A stretch of 60,658 nt of DNA from Paludibacteraceae bacterium (lineage in GTDB: Bacteria; Bacteroidota; Bacteroidia; Bacteroidales; Paludibacteraceae). The notes below the pieces were generated by a model. That model was not told the origin of the DNA. It saw only the letters and a list, made by a program, of their open reading frames with translations, and made no database searches. The first letter of the stretch is position 1; each line of letters begins with the position of its first letter. This document shows positions 40,183 to 49,316 of this stretch, one piece after another. A program made the position numbers and the translations under genes. Location: contig JAFZLC010000036.1 in the NCBI GenBank assembly GCA_017551675.1, positions 1 through 60,658 of the forward strand, in the 5' to 3' direction.

Positions 40183-40815
40183 ATGGAAAACAAAAATAAC
40201 TTAATCATTAGTATAGGACGTCAATTCGGTGCTGGTGGTAGAGCGGTGGGTAAAAAACTTGCCGAGCGTTTGGGTATTGACTATTATGACAAGGAACTGA
40301 TCTTTGAAGCGGCGAAAGACTACGGATTCGCACCTGAATTCTTTGAGAATGTGGATGAAAAGTCAGCTTCATTTTCGGGAAATGTGCTTCAGTGGGTGGA
40401 GAGTCTGATTACGGGCGGTTTTCAATCGAAAAATTTCTTATCGCAAGATGCTCTTTTCGAAATGCAGTCAAATGCTATTCGAAGGTTGACAGAGGAGAAA
40501 TCATGCATCATCGTGGGTCGTTGTTCTGATTATGTCTTGCGCGACAATCCTAACTGCGTTAGTGTTTTCTTGCACTCTACAGATGATGATAGAGCAAATC
40601 GTATTTCTCAAAGAAATGGCATAACAAAAGAGGAGGCTTTGGCTAAAATGGAGGTAGAAGACAAGAGGAGAGCAGCCTATTACAACTTCTATTCCAGCAA
40701 GACGTGGGGAATGGCATCCACCTATACACTTTCCATCAACGTATCCACATTAGGAGTAGACGGCACAGTTGAATTTATTGTTTCGTATTTAAAACAGGTC
40801 GGTTTGATCGGATAA
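40183..40815 (+). CDS. Cytidylate kinase-like protein
   Basis: 210 residues. P-loop-like start IISIGRQFGAGGRAVGKKLAERLG (residues 8-31), IIVGRCSDYVLR near 108 and a LID-type stretch with DKRRAAYYNFYSSKTWG near 166. It belongs to the cytidylate-kinase-like family common in Bacteroidetes and Firmicutes, which lacks the long CMP-binding insert of Cmk; the true substrate is unknown. It starts 11 nt after the MATE gene, so they are probably co-transcribed. Confidence 0.85.
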   Translation: MENKNNLIISIGRQFGAGGRAVGKKLAERLGIDYYDKELIFEAAKDYGFAPEFFENVDEKSASFSGNVLQWVESLITGGFQSKNFLSQDALFEMQSNAIRRLTEEKSCIIVGRCSDYVLRDNPNCVSVFLHSTDDDRANRISQRNGITKEEALAKMEVEDKRRAAYYNFYSSKTWGMASTYTLSINVSTLGVDGTVEFIVSYLKQVGLIG

Positions 40816-40829
40816 TTTTCTATATTGAA

Positions 40830-40867
40830 ACAAACACAAATGGTCATAATCAACCATTTGTGTTTGT
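40830..40867. terminator. Bidirectional terminator between the kinase gene and galE
   Basis: Perfect 14-bp stem ACAAACACAAATGG / CCATTTGTGTTTGT with a 10-nt loop. On the plus strand it is followed by CAAATTTTTCT. On the minus strand the last four galE codons make one arm and the galE stop (TGA, 40850-40852) sits in the loop. Confidence 0.85.
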
Positions 40868-41899
40868 CAAATTTTTCTCTTTCAATTTCTGTTGCCAATT
40901 CCATGCAGAACGGAGGGTGTCTTCCAAACTTTCCGTTGCTTTCCATCCCAGTTCCTTATTAGCAAAAGAGGTGTCTGCCCACACTTTCTCAATATCACCT
41001 GGACGACGACCAACAATCTTATAAGGTAATTTCACTCCCGTTGCTTTTTCGAAGGAGTTGATGATTTCTAAGACGGAGACCCCAGAACCTGTACCAAGGT
41101 TGAACACCTCGATGTTCTTTTTGTTCTTTCCTTCAATAACTCTGTTTAGGGCAATAACATGAGCTTTCGCTAAGTCCACCACATTGATATAGTCACGTAT
41201 GCAACTACCATCAGGAGTATTGTAATCATCGCCAAAAACACTCAGTTCCTTGCGGATACCTGCAGCTGTTTGTGTGATGTAGGGCAATAGATTATTAGGA
41301 ACGCCATTAGGCAATTCTCCGATTTCGCCACTTGGATGAGCACCTATAGGGTTGAAGTAGCGAAGAAGAATGATATTGATATCTTTGTTAGCAAAACCAT
41401 AGTCCTGTAGGATGGTCTCACACATCTGTTTAGTGCTACCGTATGGTGAAGTAGCAGGTTTGATGGGCGACTCTTCCGTAACGGGCAGTTTGTCTGGTTG
41501 CCCGTATACTGTACATGATGAGGAGAAAACGATATTTTTTATATCGAATTTTGGCATCAACTGTAGGAGGTTGAGGAGCGAAACAATGTTATTTCTGTAG
41601 TATAACAAAGGATTCTCTACCGATTCGTTAACCGATTTAGAAGCTGCGAAATGAGCGATTGCCACAATCTCCGGATGTTTCTCCAAGAAACGTTCTAAGG
41701 AGTTATAATCTTTACAATCAATGTTTTCGTAAATGACGGTGTGACCTGTAATTGCTTTTATACCATCAAGTACACCGATATTGGAGTTAGATAAATTATC
41801 AATGATGATGGGTTCGTAGCCTGCGTTGAACAATTCGACAACGGTATGCGATCCAATATAACCCGTTCCACCTGTGATTAAAATCTTATCTTTTGCCAT
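40850..41899 (-). CDS. galE: UDP-glucose 4-epimerase
   Basis: 349 residues. It interconverts UDP-glucose and UDP-galactose (or the N-acetyl forms), for galactose use and surface glycans. NAD loop TGGTGYIGSHT at residues 9-19; catalytic SSSCTVYG near 124 and YGSTK near 152 (Tyr-x3-Lys); RYFNPIGAHPSG near 182 is the usual extended-SDR motif. Three nucleotides behind a sugar nucleotidyltransferase gene, so they form a nucleotide-sugar operon. Confidence 0.96.
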   Translation of the reverse strand: MAKDKILITGGTGYIGSHTVVELFNAGYEPIIIDNLSNSNIGVLDGIKAITGHTVIYENIDCKDYNSLERFLEKHPEIVAIAHFAASKSVNESVENPLLYYRNNIVSLLNLLQLMPKFDIKNIVFSSSCTVYGQPDKLPVTEESPIKPATSPYGSTKQMCETILQDYGFANKDINIILLRYFNPIGAHPSGEIGELPNGVPNNLLPYITQTAAGIRKELSVFGDDYNTPDGSCIRDYINVVDLAKAHVIALNRVIEGKNKKNIEVFNLGTGSGVSVLEIINSFEKATGVKLPYKIVGRRPGDIEKVWADTSFANKELGWKATESLEDTLRSAWNWQQKLKEKNLTNTNG

Positions 41900-41902
41900 C
41901 GT

Positions 41903-42808
41903 TTAAAATAATTTTGATGGGTAAACGCCCGATTGAATTAATTGATTGATCTTCGATACCACTGAAGGTCTATCCTCTTTATACGTTACGCCAAACCACT
42001 TACAAGGAGTGTCCAACACCTTAATCGTTGCTGTCTTTGTTTGGATTAGCTTGTTTACCATGGTAGGAATACCATATTCTGCTTTGATATTTGAGACATT
42101 CACTTTTAAGAATTCTTTGAAATCCTTGTCGGAGTGCTCGAAATAATCTGGAGTGAATCCCCACATATTCATGGAGACAGGGAGGTTCTCGTCGATCTCC
42201 TTAAACTCGTTGGTCTCTTGATCTTTGAAAATCACCACATTACCTTTACGTTGTACTTCGTAGTGTTCTACCACAGTCGTTAAGTATTTTTGCTCGTCTG
42301 TTTGGCAAACACCTCTTGACACGTGTCCACTCTCTGAAAGTGTGTTGCCTAAACGGTAACCCACCATGCAGTATTTGTTTCTACTTCCTTCCATAGCATT
42401 CAATGCATCAGCAAGGATTTGGAAACTCTCTTTTCCGTAGAAATCATCTGCATTGATAACGGCAAAAGGTTCATGAATAGCCTTTTCACCCATCATGATG
42501 GCATGATTTGTACCCCATGGCTTCACTCTATCAGCAGGAAGCGTGTATCCTTCAGGAAGAGCATCCAACTCCTGGAATACAAGTTCAACATCGATTATCT
42601 TGTTATATTTTGTAATGATTTTCTCTCTGAAATCACTCTCAAACGCATGTCTGATAACAAATACAACCTTGCCAAATCCAGCACGGGCTGCGTCATATAT
42701 GGAATAATCCATGATGGTTTCACCGTTGGGACCCAATCCATCTAACTGTTTCAGTCCCCCATAACGACTTCCCATTCCAGCCGCTAAAACTAATAATGTA
42801 GGTTTCAT
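41903..42808 (-). CDS. Sugar-phosphate nucleotidyltransferase
   Basis: 301 residues. N-terminal nucleotidyltransferase signature LVLAAGMGSRYGGLKQLDGLGPNG (with the G-x-G-x-R core and the Lys at about 20), VINADDFYG near 119, and a C-terminal region with a TPCKWFGVTYKEDRP block. This is the NDP-sugar pyrophosphorylase fold, but the exact sugar and nucleotide cannot be assigned; it is unlike canonical GalU or RmlA in length and C-terminus. Pairing with galE suggests it supplies UDP-glucose or a related sugar. Confidence 0.85.
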   Translation of the reverse strand: MKPTLLVLAAGMGSRYGGLKQLDGLGPNGETIMDYSIYDAARAGFGKVVFVIRHAFESDFREKIITKYNKIIDVELVFQELDALPEGYTLPADRVKPWGTNHAIMMGEKAIHEPFAVINADDFYGKESFQILADALNAMEGSRNKYCMVGYRLGNTLSESGHVSRGVCQTDEQKYLTTVVEHYEVQRKGNVVIFKDQETNEFKEIDENLPVSMNMWGFTPDYFEHSDKDFKEFLKVNVSNIKAEYGIPTMVNKLIQTKTATIKVLDTPCKWFGVTYKEDRPSVVSKINQLIQSGVYPSKLF

Positions 42809-42833
42809 ATTTTAATTCTAAATCTAAAGACGT

Positions 42834-42842
42834 GCAAAGATA
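42834..42842 (-). promoter_or_regulatory. -7 box of the nucleotidyltransferase-galE operon
   Basis: The minus strand reads TATCTTTGC, an exact consensus match, 26 nt upstream of the ATG. Confidence 0.65.
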
Positions 42843-42939
42843 AAAAAAACTTTAACTCGATATTTAGGTGAGTTCTATAAATTCACCATTTAATCATAAA
42901 TAAATATAATTATTGGTTAAGTAGGAGAGTGTTTGTCAC

Positions 42940-42975
42940 AAAAATGTGATAAAACATTTTGATTAAATCACATTT
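42940..42975 (-). terminator. Terminator straddling the DUF58 stop codon
   Basis: AAATGTGAT (last DUF58 codons) pairs with ATCACATTT, the stop TAA being in the 16-nt loop; five T's continue on the minus strand. 9-bp perfect arms. Confidence 0.6.
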
Positions 42976-44276
42976 CTCGCCTTCAGATCAATGTATTTAT
43001 TGATGACATTGACGGTAAGGTTTTCTGGTTCCGTCAGAATGGATTGAATACCATAACGTTGAAGGTTTTTGACAATCATTTTTTTCTCGAACTCAAAGTT
43101 CTGCATGATTGTTTGATTGAAGTAATCCTCCTTGGTGATAGGTTCTTTCTCCGCCATTTGTCTTAACTCTTTGTCTTTGAAGAAGACCACGAGGACAACG
43201 TGGCTGGAAGCAAGTTTTCGAAGGAATGGCAATTCTCTCTCCATAGAGATATTGGTGTCGAATGTGGTGTAGATGATGATGAGACTACGTTTGTTCACCT
43301 TCTTACGGATAAGTTCGTAAAGAGAAGCATAATCACTTTGGATATAGGATGTTTTCTCTTTGTAGAGCGTCTCCAAGATATGTTCCATCTGATGAATGTT
43401 CTTACCTGCAGGGATGAAACTATCAATGTATTTCTCGAAGGTGATCAATCCTGCGTTATCCTGATGCTGGATAACCATGTAGGAGAGGGCGAGTGTTGCA
43501 TTGATGGAATAATCCAGCAGACTCATCTTGTTGAATGTGTGCTGCATTCCACGGCCCTTATCGATCACACTATAAATATGCTGAGATTGTTCATCTTGGA
43601 ACAAGTTGCTCATCAACTGGTTTCTGCGGGCACTTGCCTTCCAGTTGATTTTACGGAAATCATCCCCAGGAACATACTCCTTTATCTGGTCGAACTCCAT
43701 ACTAGAACCCAATCGACGAACAAGTTTTATACCACATTCACGGTGTTTATTCTCGATAGACAAGAGTTGCATGTTTCGAATATAGAAGAAAGAAGGGTAT
43801 ACCTTCACCTCAGTTGGATAATCGAATGAGAACCTTCGTTCACAAAGGTGCATGGATGAATGAACATAAACGTGAACCTTCTCGAACTTATATACACCAC
43901 GTTCTTTCGGTACCAGCTGATATTGGATGGTTTTGCTCTCCCCAGAATCTAGAGAATCCTTGATTAGGAAATGACGATCTTGATATTCAACAGGAATCTC
44001 ATCAATGATGGAGATATCTACATCTCTGTCATATAAGTTGGTTAAGTGAAGTTTCACCACGTTCACATCACCATTTGAAAAGCGTTCGGATAATTCTCTT
44101 TTACATTCAATTCCCGCCACGTTGGAATAGACGGAGAATAAATCAATCGCCAAACCTACCATGAGCGCACAAAGGCCTAAACCTCCTACAACGTAAAAGA
44201 TGGACCATAGCACTCCCATGGAAGTCAAAATACATGCTATGCAGAGAAGAATTATGAATCTTTTAGATATGAACAT
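42963..44276 (-). CDS. DUF58 domain protein
   Basis: 437 residues. Two adjacent N-terminal hydrophobic helices (about 6-48), then a soluble part with the DUF58 core RRLGSSMEFDQIKEYVPGDD...INWKASARR (about 186-220) and a von Willebrand-A-like region with SVIDKGRGM near 240. DUF58 proteins are almost always encoded beside MoxR ATPases and are thought to be their clients or adaptors. Last gene of the operon, 36 nt after moxR. Confidence 0.9.
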   Translation of the reverse strand: MFISKRFIILLCIACILTSMGVLWSIFYVVGGLGLCALMVGLAIDLFSVYSNVAGIECKRELSERFSNGDVNVVKLHLTNLYDRDVDISIIDEIPVEYQDRHFLIKDSLDSGESKTIQYQLVPKERGVYKFEKVHVYVHSSMHLCERRFSFDYPTEVKVYPSFFYIRNMQLLSIENKHRECGIKLVRRLGSSMEFDQIKEYVPGDDFRKINWKASARRNQLMSNLFQDEQSQHIYSVIDKGRGMQHTFNKMSLLDYSINATLALSYMVIQHQDNAGLITFEKYIDSFIPAGKNIHQMEHILETLYKEKTSYIQSDYASLYELIRKKVNKRSLIIIYTTFDTNISMERELPFLRKLASSHVVLVVFFKDKELRQMAEKEPITKEDYFNQTIMQNFEFEKKMIVKNLQRYGIQSILTEPENLTVNVINKYIDLKARNVI

Positions 44277-44312
44277 TCTCTTGTTTTTTAAGAGGGTGCT
44301 TTATGAATATTA

Positions 44313-45281
44313 TCATTTAGGAGCTTCTACTCTTTCTATCATTCCATTGATTACTCGTTCAACAGTAAGTCCCTCCATTTCAGCCTCCGCTGTCAGAATG
44401 ATTCTATGTGAAAGAATAGGCATTGCCAATACCTTTATATCATCAGGAATAACGAAAGATCGACCATTGATTAATGCGTATGCTTTAGCCGCTTGCAAGA
44501 AAGCGATGGAAGCACGAGGAGACGCACCCACATAAATGGATTTGTTCGTACGAGTCTCTTTGATGAGCAATGCGATGTATTTGATCAGCTTCTCATCGAT
44601 GAAAATCTGACTGGCAGTCTGACGAAGACTTAACAAATCCTCTTTTGAAAGGATAGGTGTTATATTCTCCAACTTGGTGAATCTGCTATTTGCATTGTGT
44701 GCTTTGATAATCTCAACCTCGTCTTCAATAGAAGGATATCCGATATTGATTTTGAACAAAAAACGGTCTAACTGTGCCTCTGGCAGACGATAAGTACCCT
44801 CTTGTTCGATAGGGTTTTGCGTTGCTACGATGGTGTAGATATCACCCATCTTATAACACACACCATCAATTGTGGTCTGACGCTCCTCCATCAACTCAAA
44901 CAAAGCGGATTGTGTTTTAGCTGGAGCACGGTTGATCTCATCAACCAAGATGATATCACCAAAGGCAGGTCCCTTGTGGAATTCAAATTTTCCTGCGCCA
45001 ACGTTGAAGACGTTTGTTCCCAATACATCCGAAGGCATAAGGTCTGATGTGAACTGTAAACGAGAAAAATCCGCACTGATAAGCTTAGCCAATAAACGTG
45101 CGGTGAGTGTTTTTGCCACACCCGGAACACCCTCTATGAGAGTATGCCCATCTGCTAACACTGCGGTTAAGAGAAGTTCCAACATCTTCTCCTGACCCAA
45201 TATGATAGAGGAGACTTTGTTTTTCAGCTCTTCTATCTTGTCATGAAATTGAATTTCTGTAATGATCGTCTCGTTTTCCAT
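44313..45281 (-). CDS. MoxR family AAA+ ATPase
   Basis: 322 residues. Walker A GVPGVAKT at 51-58, Walker B ILVDE at 111-115, sensor-1 region VATQNPIEQEGTYRLPEAQLDRF (cited by its ends) near 152-174, and a C-terminal lid with GASPRA near 255. MoxR ATPases act as chaperones that assemble or activate VWA-domain complexes. The operon partners DUF58, DUF4350, DUF4129 and SpoIIM fit this. One nucleotide separates it from the DUF4350 gene. Confidence 0.95.
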   Translation of the reverse strand: MENETIITEIQFHDKIEELKNKVSSIILGQEKMLELLLTAVLADGHTLIEGVPGVAKTLTARLLAKLISADFSRLQFTSDLMPSDVLGTNVFNVGAGKFEFHKGPAFGDIILVDEINRAPAKTQSALFELMEERQTTIDGVCYKMGDIYTIVATQNPIEQEGTYRLPEAQLDRFLFKINIGYPSIEDEVEIIKAHNANSRFTKLENITPILSKEDLLSLRQTASQIFIDEKLIKYIALLIKETRTNKSIYVGASPRASIAFLQAAKAYALINGRSFVIPDDIKVLAMPILSHRIILTAEAEMEGLTVERVINGMIERVEAPK

Positions 45282-45282
45282 A

Positions 45283-46617
45283 TTATTTTAATTTACTTGT
45301 TATCTTATTTAATCTATCAATATAGTATTTCATCTCTTGGAAGGAGATATCCATTGTTTCATTGAAGAAATCTATATGTTCTTTATTTAGTATATAAAAT
45401 AAGTTGTTTATTAATCGGTTTAAGTTCTTCTCTCCTGTCAGTTTTTCAAGTGTCTCAATGTTGGCATCCAACAACTCCATGTCATTCAGATTGATATTCT
45501 TCTCATCTTGCAATTGGGAAATGAAGGCCACAAACTTCTTTTTTATCATTGTTTGATACTCCTCTTTCCACATATAGTTCCTACCCATCTGCTGTGCAAA
45601 ACTAATAGTACGGTTCTCTGGTTTTTTGATAACAGGAATGATACGTTCCCGACGACGTGCTAAGAACAGCAAGAAACCGATGAATAGACCAATAACAGAC
45701 CATCTTATGAGTCTGTCGCGCCAGCTTTTTACTTCACGGCTATAGTCTTTGTTTGCCGTATTCTGTCCCCCTTTCTTTAGCACAGGGGGATTAGCCTCAT
45801 AAATTTCGTTATTCTCAGAAGACCTAGTAAGCAGACCCCAATCAACGCCCTTAGCCAGTTGAAGAAAATTAAGGATTAATTTTGCATTCTTCTCATAGAA
45901 TAGACCGTAGTTGGTAAACAACAAAGGTGTTGATACGAAGATAAGACTGGAGCCATTCTCGTGTATATATTGAATGGCAATGGGTTCTGAATCGATCGTC
46001 GCCAAAACCCTATGTTCTGCATATCTGTTTAAGAACTCACTATTAGGGTCATGGAAGATTCGCGACTGACACAATTGGGTTGGGAAATTGTAGGTTGTGT
46101 CAGAGATACATTCTTCTTCATCATCACAAATTGTGTATGCAAAATGATTTTTTATGACAGATATGTTACATCGCTTATTAGCGTTGATTTCATTAGCGAA
46201 GCTATCAATAATGAAAGGATGAGGACGGGACGTTATCAGTTCACCGAAATTATCACAAGCGATAATGGTGGACTTTCCATTTTCGTTGCGTGCCCATAGT
46301 GAATCTGCATTGTGAGGACTCATATCGAGAGGATCCACTGAATATTCCACCCATAATAGATTGTTAGCTTGAGAGAACCATGTGGTGTCCTCCCAATTTG
46401 ATATACGTCCAGTGTAAGACCCAGTAAAATTTACATAAACAAAACTCCATCCATACGGTCTATTTAAAATATAACGTACACGTCCCGTTGCGAAAGGGTC
46501 ATAACCACCATCAAGATTAGGCGACCAGTCCCATCTAGGACATCTAGGATTCGTGCCGCATGAAATCAACACAAAGACACTTAGCAAGCATAATATGTAT
46601 TTTATCAAATTCCTCAT
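45283..46617 (-). CDS. DUF4350 domain lipoprotein
   Basis: 444 residues. The N-terminus MRNLIKYILCLLSVFVLISC is a lipoprotein signal (lipobox LISC, Cys20). A soluble domain (about 40-290) includes LLWVEYSVDPLDM and the YIHENGSSLIFVSTPLLFTNYG region, then one transmembrane helix (about 308-327, WSVIGLFIGFLLFLARRR) and a cytoplasmic helical tail. It overlaps the upstream DUF4129 gene by 4 nt. Having both a lipid anchor and a late membrane helix is odd; the protein may instead keep an uncleaved N-terminal helix. Function unknown; associated with MoxR clusters. Confidence 0.8.
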   Translation of the reverse strand: MRNLIKYILCLLSVFVLISCGTNPRCPRWDWSPNLDGGYDPFATGRVRYILNRPYGWSFVYVNFTGSYTGRISNWEDTTWFSQANNLLWVEYSVDPLDMSPHNADSLWARNENGKSTIIACDNFGELITSRPHPFIIDSFANEINANKRCNISVIKNHFAYTICDDEEECISDTTYNFPTQLCQSRIFHDPNSEFLNRYAEHRVLATIDSEPIAIQYIHENGSSLIFVSTPLLFTNYGLFYEKNAKLILNFLQLAKGVDWGLLTRSSENNEIYEANPPVLKKGGQNTANKDYSREVKSWRDRLIRWSVIGLFIGFLLFLARRRERIIPVIKKPENRTISFAQQMGRNYMWKEEYQTMIKKKFVAFISQLQDEKNINLNDMELLDANIETLEKLTGEKNLNRLINNLFYILNKEHIDFFNETMDISFQEMKYYIDRLNKITSKLK

Positions 46618-47417
46618 TTTACCGCCGCTATTACTTCTTTTTCGAATACTAAAGCCTCTTCAACCATTTCACGACTCACCTCAATATTATCATATCTCGC
46701 CAATAGAAAAGCGTGGGTGAGATTTTTGAAAGGTGCCTTCACAGACTTTGACTTCACCTCATAATAATATTCAGAAGGCGTCTTCGACCTTTCCCAATGA
46801 ATAATCTCTTTATTGTTCAACAATGCAAGAGTACGCACATAGATGATTCGGATTGCCTCTTTGTAGTCCCCTTTCTTCATCATCAGTTCGAAATCTTCAT
46901 CCCCATTCAACAAATTTGACTGCCCTAAATTATTCTCCATTGCCTCTTGTTTCTTTCTGTAAGACCTGTTTCTGAAAATTACAGTACCACATATCGTAGC
47001 AATGATAGCAAGAATGACAACAATTATTATAATAATGGCCCCAGAATCAATCGATGAGATAAACTCAGCAATCCAATCAGCAATTTTTCTAAACGGGGAT
47101 TCTCCCCTTTCCTTCAGTTCTATTTTTTTTAACTTGGTACCAGGCCCATAGCTCGCAAGTTCATTATCTATGCTCTCTTTAACCTTTTCGTATGTCATAA
47201 CGGAATCCTTTCCATACAAGCTATCGAGATACGATGACTCACTATATATATCGGTGTCATCTTCTTCATCCAAGCTATCATCCATCACTTTCAGACTATC
47301 CGACAGCATGTCAGTCTCATCTATGGGAACATCTTCAACCAATTCGTCATACTCTTCCGCCCAACTCGGAAAAGAAGATATGGAAAGGAGTATTATTATC
47401 CACAACAGTTTTCTCAT
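46614..47417 (-). CDS. DUF4129 domain membrane protein
   Basis: 267 residues. Signal peptide (MRKLLWIIILLSISSFPSWA), an acidic low-complexity stretch (about 22-60, rich in D/E/S), one transmembrane helix (about 126-148, GAIIIIIVVILAIIATICGTVIF), and a C-terminal cytoplasmic DUF4129 domain with GDYKEAIRIIYVRTLALL and WERSKTPSEYYYEV. Overlaps its neighbours by 4 nt on both sides, a tightly coupled set. Role unknown; the domain may scaffold the DUF58/MoxR pair at the membrane. Confidence 0.82.
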   Translation of the reverse strand: MRKLLWIIILLSISSFPSWAEEYDELVEDVPIDETDMLSDSLKVMDDSLDEEDDTDIYSESSYLDSLYGKDSVMTYEKVKESIDNELASYGPGTKLKKIELKERGESPFRKIADWIAEFISSIDSGAIIIIIVVILAIIATICGTVIFRNRSYRKKQEAMENNLGQSNLLNGDEDFELMMKKGDYKEAIRIIYVRTLALLNNKEIIHWERSKTPSEYYYEVKSKSVKAPFKNLTHAFLLARYDNIEVSREMVEEALVFEKEVIAAVK

Positions 47418-48382
47418 GACTCAAACTCCTTTCTTTTCCTAATCTGATGAGGAAGATATATATAATAGAAAATGACAAATGCGAAGGAACCTCCGATGAT
47501 AAACAATTTGACAAAGAGAGGCCATTCTGTGTGTCGGGTTGCAAAACTCTCCAAAAAGGCTGCAATAATGGTGATAGGAAGAATGGAAAGAATAATCTTC
47601 ACGCTTCGCAAACCACTTCGTTTCAGCGCTTCCTTTCGAGACATGTTACCTGGGAAAACCCAACCCATTCCTAATGCCAGAGATGCAGCACCACCTATAA
47701 TGATGGAAGGAATTTCAAGTGCACCATGTATCCAAATGGCAGACATCGATTCTAAACCCACATCCTTTAGGAAAAAGAGAGTTTGAAACTCGCCCAACAT
47801 GACACCATTCACCTTTAGAATGTATCCTGGTCCAAGAATAGGAATGATACCGTACATATACGTTATTAAATCTACCCTTAGGTTATTTAAGACAATATAA
47901 AAGAACATGTGTTTCGGGGACGATTGACCATATACATTGGTGGGAACGCCATTTTTTATGTTTTCAAGCGTCATCTCTACATATCCAGGTCCTAATGTGT
48001 CAATTACATTTTGGATGTCTTGAACAGCAAGTATAACTCCTGCAATGGTAAAAGCAGTGAAGAGGGCAAAGGAAAGTTTCATCTCCACATGAGCCTCTGC
48101 CACCATTGAAGGGACATATTCGGTAAAGAACTTGATGACGGAATGGATGATGTCGTGTTTCTTAGGCCTACACACATACTCATGAAGCATCAAAGCCATA
48201 TTGTTTAAGTAAGCTGTGACGCGAGCATTAGGATAGTGTCCTTGTGCATATGCACAATCGGCCGTTATGTCCTGATAAATGTCGGAAATCTGTTGTGTGG
48301 AAAGTGTGCTCAAATGAGAAATTTTTTCCTCATATTTATTCCATTTTTCCTTGTTCTGTTTTACAAAAATATATTCCTTCAT
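47414..48382 (-). CDS. SpoIIM-family (stage II sporulation protein M-like) membrane protein
   Basis: 322 residues from the ATG at 48380-48382 (MKEYIFVKQNKEKW); an ATG three codons earlier (48391) is possible. A soluble helical N-terminal region (about 1-95, with DITADCAYAQGHYPNARVTAYLN) precedes about six transmembrane helices. The core segment MFFYIVLNNLRVDLITYMYGIIPILGPGYIL and the HGALEIPSIIIGGAASLALG motif near 220 are typical. Outside spore formers this family travels with RDD, MoxR and DUF58 genes. First gene of the five-gene operon, divergent from the RDD gene. Confidence 0.88.
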   Translation of the reverse strand: MKEYIFVKQNKEKWNKYEEKISHLSTLSTQQISDIYQDITADCAYAQGHYPNARVTAYLNNMALMLHEYVCRPKKHDIIHSVIKFFTEYVPSMVAEAHVEMKLSFALFTAFTIAGVILAVQDIQNVIDTLGPGYVEMTLENIKNGVPTNVYGQSSPKHMFFYIVLNNLRVDLITYMYGIIPILGPGYILKVNGVMLGEFQTLFFLKDVGLESMSAIWIHGALEIPSIIIGGAASLALGMGWVFPGNMSRKEALKRSGLRSVKIILSILPITIIAAFLESFATRHTEWPLFVKLFIIGGSFAFVIFYYIYLPHQIRKRKEFES

Positions 48383-48403
48383 AAAAATCATTCCATTCCA
48401 ATG

Positions 48404-48412
48404 ACAAAGATA
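48404..48412 (-). promoter_or_regulatory. -7 box of the SpoIIM-DUF4129-DUF4350-MoxR-DUF58 operon
   Basis: The minus strand reads TATCTTTGT, an exact match, 22 nt upstream of the start. The divergent RDD side shows no equally good box; the nearest is around 48480-48495. Confidence 0.6.
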
Positions 48413-48498
48413 GAGTAAAAATACTTAGATTTGCAAAAAATAATAATATTAAAAAACAAAAAGGAGTGTAAATTCCATCAACTAATTTGTAATTAGCA

Positions 48499-49227
48499 GT
48501 GATAGATAGTTTAAACATTACCAACGGACAATACGTACAATTGAATTATCAGATTGCGGGGACGGAAAAACGAGTTTTTGCTGTTATCGTCGATCGTTGC
48601 ATTCAATTTATATTATATTGGATGTTATTTAAATTCCTTGATTCTGTTTCGTTTCGTTATTTCTTCTCGGGTTTTTTTAGGGAATTCATAATAATTGTAA
48701 GTATTTTCATCGTTTATCTGATAAATCTGATGCAAGAGATTTTTTTGCATGGAAAAACGATAGGGAAATACCTATTTAAGATAAAGGTAATAACGGAGCA
48801 ATCGGAGCCCCCCTCATTTCAGCAATGTTTCATTCGTTGGATACTCTATCCGATAGATGCATTAATCATAGGTATGGTTATGATATCCAAGCATGGTCAG
48901 CGCATTGGAGACATGGCATCAGGCTGTTATGTTGTCTTTGATGAGAGGTCGAAAGTAGTGAAGGCATCTATCGAAACAGACTACCAATATATAAAAGAAA
49001 ACTACAAACCCGAATATGAAGAAGAAGAACTAAGAGGAATGAAAGAGAAGGATATTCAGCTGATTCTAAAGGGATTGTATAATGTGAAATATGTATCACA
49101 AATAAATGATGTAGCATCTATTATCTGTAAAAAATATAATCTTACAAAAAGAAATATGAGTGCAAGAGAATTCCTCGTACGACTATATAATGATTATAAG
49201 TATTATGAGTTGAATAGGGAACAGTAG
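48499..49227 (+). CDS. RDD family membrane protein
   Basis: 242 residues. Three or four hydrophobic helices within residues 25-155, including the RDD-type first helix (AVIVDRCIQFILYWMLFKFL, with the Arg-Asp pair reversed as DR) and GKTIGKYLFKIKVI near 86. The C-terminal part is soluble and charged (about 160-242). The family is predicted to be a small transporter or ion-coupled protein. Divergent from, and conserved with, the SpoIIM-MoxR operon. Confidence 0.85.
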   Translation: MIDSLNITNGQYVQLNYQIAGTEKRVFAVIVDRCIQFILYWMLFKFLDSVSFRYFFSGFFREFIIIVSIFIVYLINLMQEIFLHGKTIGKYLFKIKVITEQSEPPSFQQCFIRWILYPIDALIIGMVMISKHGQRIGDMASGCYVVFDERSKVVKASIETDYQYIKENYKPEYEEEELRGMKEKDIQLILKGLYNVKYVSQINDVASIICKKYNLTKRNMSAREFLVRLYNDYKYYELNREQ

Positions 49228-49314
49228 GGGCGAATAGCATTCGCCCATGTTGAATGTGCGCACTAACGAGGATATGTTAATGAAGAGGGGCAAATGCATT
49301 TTGTGGCACTAACG
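49227..49314. repeat. Two-unit imperfect repeat with a GGGCGAAT/ATTCGCCC palindrome
   Basis: Unit A (49227-49268) and unit B (49287-49314) both run from GGGGCRAAT through GCATT to GCACTAACG. Unit A contains the perfect inverted repeat GGGCGAAT-AGC-ATTCGCCC. It fills the whole gap between the RDD and esterase genes and may serve as their shared terminator. Similar GGGGCGAAT palindromes are, from memory, widespread intergenic elements. Confidence 0.55.
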
Positions 49315-49316
49315 CT

